Source of the DNA: Nemertoderma westbladi
Lineage: Eukaryota > Xenacoelomorpha > Nemertodermatida > Nemertodermatidae
Direction: 5' to 3'
Length of the DNA stretch: 64,000 nt
NCBI GenBank assembly: GCA_032718475.1
Contig: JAUCBJ010004027.1
Coordinates: 37,640 to 101,639 of the forward strand
Below are positions 54,888 through 64,000 of the stretch, one piece after another; position 1 is the first letter of the stretch; each line of letters opens with the position of its first letter. The notes under the pieces are model-generated. The model made no database searches and was not told the origin of the DNA. It was given only the letters and a program-made list of their open reading frames with translations. The translations under genes and the position numbers were made by a program.

Positions 54888-56909
54888 ATGGATTTATCGC
54901 CATCTGATGAGATCTCACCATCTTTAGATTCTCAGCCACAGATTGAATCGCTAAACGCGAAAGATTCTACAAATATCATAACGAATTTTATTCACGTGGG
55001 AGTGAATCCGGATCCAATACAAGAACTACCTACTCCCATCATCAGATACTCGGCCAACAACAACGGTTAGTAAATTAATAATAATAAACCATTTGGAAAA
55101 GGATTAGGCGGAGCCACACAATGAAAGGGCCCACCTTACCGTGTAACGGCTTAATCCGCTGCCCTGATGAATATCATTTCTGCCCCTGAGGTCGTGGTGG
55201 TTTTAGAGGGAAGTTTTCAGGGCCAGGGTAGTGATTATAAATCGACTAACCACGTTGTAAATAATCTGCCTTGTATCATTCAATGGTAGATAAAAGAGTA
55301 CAACTTTCCTCTGGGGTCTATAAAGTTCAGGGACGTAATAATTCATTTTATTCTTTAATCTGGTAATTTTTGTTGCTTGTTAAATATTTAATAAAAGATA
55401 AACGAATTAGTGTTACAAAATAAATTGAACTGCTGAAGTATATTATGTTCTAGAACATTTACTAAAAGTTCTAGAACTCTTATCAATTAAAACAATAATT
55501 GAGTTCTGTTTTCGAGTAGGTCATTGCAGACACTAAAGTTGCAATTACTTTGAAAATTTATTTGCTTAATTTTTGTCAAAAGCTTTCTACTTCGATGCAC
55601 TTTCAATACAATATAATAATAAAATTTAAAGAATTCCATAAAAAATATTTTATTTTTTTTTTCAACGGGAAAAAGGTAAAAATCCCTGCAATCAAAAAAA
55701 GCCCTCCCTTTCCTCTCGATTTTTAGGAAAACTATAGAGAAAAGGTAACTATTTAACAATAAAGATGTTTCTTTTAACTATTGGTTGGGTCAGATAAGGG
55801 GGACATTCGACACAAACAAAATCGAAATCCAGGGGAAAATAAATGGAAATAACGGCTAAATAAAACTGTAAACTTTTCTATTGACGTTAGTGTATTGTTT
55901 TGGTTTGAATATCGTGCTACTGTAACCAGTTTCTTTCTCTTGTTGATAATTTAACATTGGGATGAGATGCGCCGAGATGGGATTTGGGTTAAGTTTACCT
56001 CCTTGTGTCGGTTGTATAAATTGGAAAAACTTTGAGTGTAACTGTTTGTAACTGTTTGTAACTGTTCAATAACTGTTTGTAATTGTTGAAATATTTTCGT
56101 AGTTTGTCGTGAAAAATTATAATATCTGTATAGGAATTTCTATAGTTACTAGTAATCCCTTATAGATTCAACAACGTCAACTCCATACGCCCCCTTGCGG
56201 AAGAAAAGGGCTTCGCGTAATATGAGAGAAAGAAACGTGAAACGAAAACAAAGCAACGAGCGGGAACGGCAGAGAATGCACGGAATCAATACCGCGTTCG
56301 AAGTAAGCACGGTAGATGGCGTTGTGTTTAATAAGAACTGCTCTGTGTTGTAGTTATGGTAACAAGGCGGGTTATTCAGATAACAATACGGTATTTATGA
56401 CACCACCCTGCATAAACCAGGTATCAACATTTTTTAGTACTGTAGTTTTTATTAAGTTATTTAGTTGTTAGGCTAACATTATGGAAGGTCCGGTATTTTA
56501 CAGATAGGCTCCTTTTACTCTGTGGTCATATTCTATTACTTTTTATTTTCTTTGGTAGGAATTACGATCTGTTATACCCCACGTGAGACGCAGCAAACGG
56601 CTGTCCAAACTAGAAACTCTCACTTTGGCGAGGAATTATATCACGGCGCTCACAGAGTTAATAATCACAGCCAACGATGACCCCGGCGAACTATTAAACA
56701 GGGCCGACGATATAGCTAAAAGTAAAACCCACAGCTCCATGGAGATACTGAATCTATTGGACACCACCCCTTCTACGAGCAGTCCGGACTCCACTGTATC
56801 CGCTGTTAGTAGCGAGCCCAGCACCGACCAATCACAGACCTTGGGCCTTGTATTATCATACGTTGGCGTGGCAACTGCTTCCTGTCCACCAGAATTAAAC
56901 CTCCAATGA
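54888..56909 (+). CDS. bhlha15-like: bHLH transcription factor of Mist1/BHLHA15 type (three exons, 221 aa)
   Basis: Exons 54888-55065, 56166-56302 and 56559-56909. Splice sites are G|GTTAGT, TATAG|A, GAA|GTAAGC and GGTAG|G. Phases fit (exon 1 ends phase 1, exon 2 ends phase 0) and give one frame. The start ATG has A at -3 and G at +4 and follows an in-frame stop. Domains: acidic/Ser-rich N-terminus (1-59), basic linker (70-84), bHLH about 85-141 with [13 protein letters not shown], helix 1 into VIPHV, and helix 2 [21 protein letters not shown]. The DNA-contact Glu (about 93) and Arg residues are present. A Ser/Thr-rich tail follows. [14 protein letters not shown] and LSK.ETLTLA.NYI are hallmarks of Mist1 (Drosophila dimmed), a nuclear E-box regulator of secretory-cell differentiation. 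NeuroD-like relatives are less likely. An intron splits the helix-1 region after INTAFE. Confidence 0.9.
55066..56165 (+). other. Intron 1 of the bHLH gene
   Basis: 1100 bp, GT...AG, donor GTTAGT and a weak acceptor CCTTATAG. No nested gene. The minus-strand 90-residue frame at 55487-55759 is AT-rich and not supported. Confidence 0.7.
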
Positions 56910-58700
56910 CATTCTATCGTCGTTTTTTTAACCTTTTCAATCTTTCTCAAATTTTTTCCATAATTCTTCAATATTTTTGCCGTGGGAGACATTTGCCTTC
57001 AATCGTGCATTTGTTTCTGCTGCGGAAATGCGGATTTTCTAACTATTTTTAAATTTTTAATTAAGAAAAGTAAATTACAGTTTGGAAAATTTAATTAAAC
57101 ATAAATAGTAATATTATAAAAAAATTACAAGATTTGCCCGCGGAATATACATACTTAATTAATTTATATTTTATGTAATGTTATATGTAATGTGGGGCGA
57201 GCCACGAAAGTAAGCGAGTTTAGCATACGGGTACCACTTACTCAATCGGTGTGTCTGTCGTTCTGTTGTGTTCAATTTTAAACATACGATAAAATCTATC
57301 CAAACTTGGTACACATGTAGTCTGGCAAAAGTTTAGAAATTTTCCAAGTTGAATTTGCGTGTGGCCTAAGAGAAGCACAATATATTAGCCGTTCATTAAT
57401 TAAACTAAAATTAATTAAGTTGGTTAGTGTAAAAACAGCATTTTCAACATGATTTTTAATGGAAATTAATTATTTTATAGTATAAGATATAAATAATTAT
57501 ACTTAAAAATTATACAGCTGTAATCCCCATACCCCATTCCATTATAGTTTTTAATTAGTTCAAGTGATTTGCTTTAAGAAATGTGTTTTTAATTGATCTA
57601 AACTTAATTAAGTTATTTAAATACCCCATCAACCGTCTATTGCCTACTGGGAACCAGTCAAACTATCAGCTCACCGCTACTCATTAGGCAGCAATGTAAT
57701 GAGCCAGACTAATGAGAGAGCTTAACCTTGCATATTGTATTTCAATATGGCAACTGTTACACCGCAGTTATTCTTCAACCTTATAGTGATTTGTTTGAAC
57801 TATTAGAAAGCTGGCTGTGCAAGGATTCCAAATTTATGTAAAACAATCTGAATTTCGTCATCAAAGAGCTGAGATATAAGCGTTAGAAAGTTGCATGGTT
57901 TAATTAATAAAAACGCCATATTCTGGAACATTATGTTTATCCAATACGTAGCTGGGCAACAATGCAATACATCTTTAATCATGCTTTTAAATAGCTATTC
58001 ATTCTTAGACAGATATGCTATTCATCGACAGAGACATCTTTTTCAAAAGATTGTAGTTAAATAAAAATCGAAAATAAAATTCTGAAACTATTTCTGTTTC
58101 AAATTTCATGCAATCTTATTAATATTTATTTGGGGGGGGGGGGGGGGTTCCTTGTACCAAAATAACGACACTACTGTATATTCCAGGACATGGGCAGGGT
58201 GAATATTAGAAAGAATAGAAGGTAACAAATAAATAACAAAGCTATAACATTCTACATTTTTTACAGTAGTGCCTACTATGGTACTTATGCTGACTCATTG
58301 GTGTACCTTCCTGTGCTAATTATGAAAGATGACGAATCTAATTGTATAATTTGTTGAGAAGTTTCAAAAGATAGTCTTATAGTTATTTAATACAATATCG
58401 CCAGCCGGTCTAATTTCTTTCCATATGTTCTGTTTGTTTGTAACTATGGTATATATATTTATAACTTTCTAGAATAACCCAACTACGAAATTTATATTCA
58501 TGCAGGCCTACTCATGTGACTATTAAGTATGACGAGTCAACATAATGTACATAGTAATTACATGGGGTAGGGACATAGGTAGAAAATATGTCTATCTGTG
58601 ATATACGACGTATATTTCGCAGTACTAAATAATATTTCCAAACCAAACCAAACAGTATTTCCAATTAAACCTGTGCGATTAATTTTCAACCAAAAAAATG
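56910..58700. other. No gene seen; MITE left end at 57191
   Basis: 3' flank of the bHLH gene; I see no canonical AATAAA close to the stop. At 57191 a left end of the GTGGGG MITE family (GTGGGGCGAGCCACGAA) begins, followed by TAGCATACGG and a diverged interior. No matching right end nearby. A G16 run is at 58132-58147. Confidence 0.55.
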
Positions 58701-58715
58701 TCGCGCCGGCTTCTG

Positions 58716-59150
58716 GCACTGAGGCACAGACTAGGTCTCACTGAGGCACAGACTATGCCTCACTGAGGCACAGACTATGTCTCACTTAAGCACAGACTAT
58801 GCCTCACTGAGGCACAGACTATGCCTCACTGAGGCACAGACTAGGTCTCACTGAGGCACAGACTATGTCTCACTGAGGCACAGACTATGCCTCACTGAGA
58901 CACAGACTATGCCTCACTTAAGCACAGACTATGTCTCACTTAAGCATAGACTATGCCTCACTGAGGCACAGACTATGCCTCACTGAGGCACAGACTAGGT
59001 CTCACTGAGGCACAGACTATGTCTCACTGAGGCACAGACTATGCCTCACTGAGACACAGACTATGCCTCACTTAAGCACAGACTATGTCTCACTTAAGCA
59101 CAGACTATGTCTCACTTAAGCATAGACTATGCCTCACTGAGACACTGAGG
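58716..59150. repeat. 22-bp minisatellite, about 20 copies
   Basis: Units CACTGAGGCACAGACTATGY + CT, with variants TTAAGCAC and GAGACAC. A marked CTAGGTCT variant recurs 154 bp (7 units) apart (58841 and 58995) within a duplicated block, so it has a 7-unit higher-order repeat. Confidence 0.92.
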
Positions 59151-59162
59151 TTTAGATTAAGG

Positions 59163-59235
59163 GTCTAAGGCTTCAAGCTGATCATTTGCTTTGTTTTCTA
59201 ATTAGAAGGTCGTGAGTTCGAACCCTAGAAGAGCA
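59163..59235 (+). other. tRNA-like (SINE) remnant
   Basis: GGTCGTGAGTTCGAACCC at about 59208-59226 fits a pol III B box. The A-box half is not convincing. Probably the head of a tRNA-derived SINE or a tRNA pseudogene. Confidence 0.3.
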
Positions 59236-59982
59236 TTATTATTTTTCCTAGCTCTTGGCTGACTCTAGTGTACACTAGCTTCGACGCTCACAGCTATAGT
59301 GATAGTATGCAACCTTGGGAGTTAATGCGCTGTCTTATGAGTAAAGGCTAGAGAAAAGCAAGAGATTAGACTTCAGGATGAGGCATAGTCTGAGCCTATG
59401 TATTTAACGAAAATCTGGAAGGGTTCTTTATGTTGTCTTTCATCTGTAATGTAAGATAGGGTTTGTCGATCTTATATCTCACTTTTCTACACTGGCCCAG
59501 CAAAGGTCATGGTTGTCAACCAGATGTTTAGCGGGAATAGGTTGGAATTTGAAGATGATGGAAACCACCCACCAACCAGTTCCATAAGAGGATGATCCTA
59601 AGGCCAAATACAAATAGCCATCTACCGTAGTTTATTAAATTATTGTTTTGTACAAATTTACGAAAACGCTTTTTAGTAATAATGACTATCTTTAATCAAA
59701 TTTATATGTAATACAATAAATGGGTAATAACAATAATATTAATAATGTTACATATTTTATAAGTGGAAAGTCGTAATACACAACAGTATTAGGTTGTGGG
59801 TTTTATGTTACATGTGCTGTGTTAACTGTACCACAATGTGCCACGATTTTAGCTAACATGTTCAATCAATATATATTTAAATATTTAAATAATATTAATA
59901 GTAAGGAATTCATACTTCCTATTTCTTTTGTTGTTTTTGGGATTTTTTATACGCGCCTTTAAAGCATACGTGTAGAAACGAA

Positions 59983-60080
59983 AACTGTTGCGGGGATCGA
60001 ACACACGACCTCCAGAGAGATGTTAATTCAAGGGAACGGATTAAACCTACGCCAAGCACGGCGCCAACCAACTTACACCT
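59983..60080 (-). other. tRNA-derived SINE head
   Basis: On the minus strand GGTTGGCGCCGTGCTTGGCG is followed about 45 bases later by GGTCGTGTGTTCGATCCCCG, i.e. an A-box-like then a clear B-box-like element at tRNA spacing. No good cloverleaf can be drawn by eye, so SINE rather than a functional tRNA. Confidence 0.4.
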
Positions 60081-60459
60081 ACACCTACTTGTAGGCAGGT
60101 TAGTAAAGAAGCAGGTTACATACAGTAGGCGGGTTGAAAGGAACCAAAACAATAAACGAGAGATAAGAAACATAGTTAACCCGTAGGTGTAGGGTAGGCG
60201 TAACCTTTACCTCGCTACGCTCGGGAAATTCAAATTTGCTATATCTCAAGATTGGTTTGTGCTTCTTGGTTAAAATTTCAGGAATGCCATATCCACGCGA
60301 TATGCGATTAAAATTTCATTTCAATAGAGGTGTAATGGAGTAAATCGATAAATTACGTTAATTGTCTTTGGGGTCATTTTCGACTCCAATCAAAGTCTTA
60401 TTGAAATACTATATAATTTCCTTTAAAAACGAGGGAAATTGAAACCTGATTACCTGATT

Positions 60460-61130
60460 TCATAGGTAGTGCAGATGATTCACGGTGACACATGCCCTTA
60501 ATAACTGTAAGTCGGGGGGAGGCTGGTTATAAAGCGGCATAACGAGGTCCAGGATGTATTTGGAGCCCTCATTGCCTCTGCGTTTGGAAGGTCGTAGGTG
60601 CAGCGTGAGGTTACGCTGTGCACTGGCTACTTGGACAGAAGTGGTCGTGAGGTAGGAGGGGTGAGGGCAGACATGCTTGCGAGGGCCGTCTGGGCCGAAC
60701 AGAGGGTGGCCCTCATTCGACATTGCGGTTGTAAACGCCGACGCTCCCTCATATGTTACCCGGTCCTTGGACTCTGTCCTCGAGCAGCGAGTTCGAGCGA
60801 AGAAGGCACACTCGGGCTACAGCGGGGTGTTCGAGGATTGAAGGGTCTCCTTCACTCAACTTGTCGGAACCACCGATGGGGTGTGGTGTCGAGATCCTAA
60901 TCCGCCACCTCACTGAGACCCTTGTGGATCGACAGCGAGGGATGTAAGAACGGGACCTTACCTGCGTTCTCGGCGGTGTCAGGAGGCCTGCCCTACAGTT
61001 CGCGCTACTTCCCTCGAACTCGCTGTGCCTTCGCGAGGGCCGTCGTCCATGGTGCGCCCTTGGGTTCGGAGATGGCTCTGGACTGCGGGGTTTCGACATC
61101 GCAGATCGGTAGTGAGTTCCAGAAGTGAAG
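60460..61130. other. GC-rich island with several overlapping ORFs, unknown
   Basis: A block of strikingly higher GC than its AT-rich neighbours (strongest 60580-61130). Open frames of 60-118 codons occur on both strands (minus 60749-61099 and 60460 to about 60813; plus 60598-60900). None shows a domain I know. CGAGTTCGAG/CTCGAACTCG and GCGAGGGCCGTC motifs recur inside. It may be an exon of an unseen gene, a transposon piece or a CpG island. Confidence 0.3.
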
Positions 61131-62509
61131 CAGTGACATTCACTGGTGATGGGTTTGGTTCATTGGTTGTGGTACATATATATATTTATTTTATTTGCAA
61201 TTTAATAGAAGTTTATTTTTTTATTTTTTTGCTGCTTAATGAATTATTTAATTAAACTTCAATATATTACTACTGTTATTAAATATGAATATAATATAAT
61301 TTCATTATTTATTAAATATATTAATTGTTTGTTTATAGGCAAATAATATCTAAAATACACTATCATCATTACAATATCCCTTTGGCGATCCACAACACAA
61401 ATTACTTGAAGAATTTTAATGAAACTATAATAATATGCTTTTATTTATGTATTACAAAATAAACATATCTTCACGTGCTGCGCCAAGTATCCAAGAGTGT
61501 TGATGTGTTTTAAAAATTTAGCAATAAATTTAGGAATATTCTAATATTTAAAAATATTATGGAATTTGCATATATTTTAATAGTAAAATATACTGTGAAC
61601 TGGGGTTGCAAACGACCCCAAGGGACACCAATACAAATTAGAATAAGGTATGTCTGAAGGTTGCAGCGTGCATTAAGGGGGGGGGGGGGGGGGGGGGGGG
61701 GTTGCTCTCCGTACGGATTTGAGTGTCTCTAGACACTAAAATTGGGTGATAATTATTTTTTGTGGTACTATACATCGTCTGGCTGCTTAAGAATAGATAA
61801 ACCAAATATTTTTAATACCTGTAATGGCCAAACTGTTGCGCCAAAAAAGCTATTTCTCCGCCAATATTTTTAAACTTGGTCGAAATTTAGAATATTAGTT
61901 CAGAAGACCCCTGCGCCTGCATCCAATTCTTCTAAATACATTTTGCCTCAAATGTTTTGGAGCCCTTTCAAAATAAAAAGGGCTATTTTTCGTCATTTTT
62001 TATCTAAAAAGGCACAGGAGAATTTCAGGCAAAATTTGCTCAGAAGATTTATGGACAAAGGTAATCTGAACAAGTGTACCAAATTTCAACGCTGTGTCTT
62101 TTCAGTTAAAATTAGCGGAGAAATAGCACTTTTCATGAAAAACGTCATTCTGAGATATAGGTGTTTAAAGTTTAAAAGGAACAATCCAAACCTTCCCGCT
62201 ATTTAAGATAACACCATTTTTCATTGTTCAACAATAACTTTGTAAAAAATTAATAAAATTCAATGAATTTTTTTTTTATCCTTGCCTAAATTAGAACTAT
62301 TGTAATTTAAATAAACATTTCGCAATTTTATTAATAACTGTAACGTGAGAGCCTTTGTGCTGCTTGAAAGCTTGTCAAAACTCAGACTAGCCCTTATGTT
62401 TTGGCTAATAACTTGAGTTTGAGAAAAGATATGAGAAAGCTGATTGCAGATTTGAAATCTCCATGAATTTCGGCACATGATAGTAATACATTTTTTTGAC
62501 AATATCCAA
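61131..62509. other. No gene seen; contains a G25 tract
   Basis: AT-rich. The longest homopolymer in the window is at 61677-61701. The 87-residue plus-strand frame at 61943-62206 is Lys/Phe-rich without family likeness. Confidence 0.5.
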
Positions 62510-62512
62510 CTA

Positions 62513-63780
62513 GGATCGGCATGCTGCATTGCAGCTGCATTTTTAAGAATGCTGTGCCGGCTTGTCGACAAAATTGCGCCTCCTCAACTCCCTATCACCC
62601 ATGACATTGGCTAGATCATCCGCATCTTTAAGGCCAGTGTCCTTTAAGATGCGTCTCAAGAAAGTCATGGGCTGTCCACCATGCTTATTCACTCCATGAG
62701 GCTGCAAAAGTTCAAGATTATGCACTGGCTGGTCCTCACGGCGAAAGCAATGTCCTGCAAAGCGGAGGCGATTTTGTTCTAGTGTCAAGCTTGGGGGAAC
62801 CAATGAGACACCTCCAATGTTATATAGTGTCTGGTTGGAGATGTGTGCATTGTACTTGACACAATGAACCCGGCGTAGCATTCTTGTGAATGTGCCATCC
62901 AGAGATTTGGTGTCCTCAGCAGTTAGAGCCCAGCATGGACTCCCATAGAGGAGTACTGGAACTACTGCTGCTCTAAACAATCGGACCTTAAGTTTCCGAT
63001 TAATTCTCGGTGACTTCCAAATCCTATTCAAGGCTGCCCATGCCTTTTCCTTACGTATTCGAAGGTCCTCACCTGACTTCCGGATCCATGATCCCAGGTA
63101 ACAGAAGTCGTCAACATGCTCAAGCATAGCATCCTTTGAGCTTATGCTCATCCGATCAGATACTTGCTGAGGACTTTCAAAGTTAATTGTCAAAAGTGTG
63201 GTCTTTCTGGAATTAATAAAAAGACCAACACTAGAAGCAGCATGTTCTAATGAGCTGAAGAGCCGTTGGGCTCCCTTTAGTGATTCTGAGAGTACTCCTA
63301 AGTCATCAGCAAATTCTAGATTAGTTAGGTATTTGGCAGGATTTCCTCGACTTCTGGAGCCAGAAGGTGGAGTTATCATCACCCATCATCATTATGATGA
63401 TCTAATGACATGCGTAGAACATAGTCAACCACAATTATGAACAAGAATGGTGCAAGTGTGTCTCCCTGGAGGACGACCCATAACACTTCAAATGTTTCTG
63501 TGTCACCGTCAACAGTAGACACAAATGTTGTCGAACCATCGTATACTGATCTGATTGCTGCAATAATTTCATCAGGAATCCCATATAATGAAAGTATGCT
63601 GAACATACGTGAGCGAGAGACTGAATCAAAGGCCTTGAAGAAGTCAACAAAGATAACAGCCAGATGCCTGTCTTTCTTCTTTGATAACTCTTCAATTATC
63701 CTTCTAAGTGCCAAAATGGGCTCCATGATCCCACGACCTTTACGGAACCCATTCTGATTTCCACGTGAGCAGTCTCTCAA
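62513..63780 (-). pseudogene. LINE family 2, copy 2 (RT and C-terminus)
   Basis: Minus strand. The 5' part (63379-63780) has NGFRKGRGIMEPILALRR, the first catalytic Asp in VIFVDFFKAFDSVSR, and VLQGDTLAPFLF. After a one-base frame change at about 63380 it continues (62543-63382) with FADD, the thumb and the LRFAGHCFRREDQP C-terminal block. The copy at 1820-2764 reads through this point in one frame, so the frameshift is specific to this copy. 5' truncated at about 63780, with almost no tail at the 3' end. Confidence 0.85.
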
Positions 63781-63804
63781 TGGGATCCCTGATGCGATTT
63801 AATA

Positions 63805-63963
63805 GAATGGAATGCTGCTCATGATCGGGCATTTGAATCGACAAAATTAGCACTCATTGCACCCCCCGTTCTGGCACCATTTGACCCAATAAAGGAGATA
63901 GTTATAATTCAGAACCCTTCTACCAAGAGATGGGAATGCAAGGGCACTGTAGTGGAGTGCTAA
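63805..63963 (+). pseudogene. Ty3/Gypsy pol fragment (RT to RNase H junction)
   Basis: 52 codons starting EWNAAHDRAFESTK and containing APPVLAPFDP. This is the W..E.D.AF...K......PVLA.FDP pattern just before RNase H in Ty3/Gypsy pol. It ends in a TAA, and the expected TDAS motif is absent (QNPST instead). The element may continue past the window edge or be a small scrap. Confidence 0.55.
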
Positions 63964-64000
63964 CCCCACTGTGCTTACAAGGTGCGCGCACCATCTGGTC

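Overview
This is a 64 kb piece of an AT-rich, intron-containing animal nuclear genome that is almost entirely repetitive. No bacterial, plastid or CRISPR feature is visible. Metazoan origin is supported by a three-exon bHLH transcription-factor gene of the Mist1 (BHLHA15) type at 54888-56909 and by BEL/Pao, LINE and TIR elements. A marine invertebrate, perhaps an echinoderm or relative, is a guess from repeat style only.

Left part (1-8061): a dispersed repeat, two 5'-truncated LINE fragments of different families abutting at a TAG-repeat tail, a 26-copy 45-bp minisatellite, a small unknown gene for a secreted or GPI-anchored Cys-containing protein (4680-5441, minus) whose apparent start lies inside a MITE, and scrambled LINE endonuclease fragments.

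Centre-left (8062-24933): a complete, giant (16.9 kb) BEL/Pao LTR retrotransposon. It has 1.18-kb LTRs (TG...CA) that differ by about ten substitutions and one 4-bp indel, a 5-bp target duplication ACAAC, a polypurine tract touching the 3' LTR, and gag-protease-RT-RNaseH-integrase in order. A long unfamiliar third ORF, with CCHC zinc knuckles and no membrane segment, follows pol. A TTTAAAC slippery heptamer sits in exactly the phase needed to join the short upstream ORF to the long one by -1 frameshifting. The pol reading frame is broken by several stops and two frameshifts, so this copy is dead or needs recoding.

Middle (24934-43742): inverted arms of a 14-bp minisatellite, a (TAC)n tract grown from a LINE tail, then a LINE (28113-38278) with an 18-bp target duplication. 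That LINE was split by two later insertions: a tandemly duplicated TIR element carrying a 36-bp minisatellite that doubled in size in the second copy, and a 1457-bp TA-flanked TIR element. A 3.8-kb, 30-bp satellite (about 126 copies) follows.

Right part (43743-64000): a non-autonomous LTR element (44606-46471), a third LINE family split by a foldback-ended insertion (47881-51450), several foldbacks and minisatellites, the bHLH gene, tRNA-like SINE remnants, a GC-rich island of unknown nature, a second copy of LINE family 2, and a Ty3/Gypsy pol scrap at the right edge. Only two entries look like candidate host protein genes: the bHLH gene (strong) and the 253-residue secreted protein (moderate). 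Everything else is mobile-element or satellite DNA.
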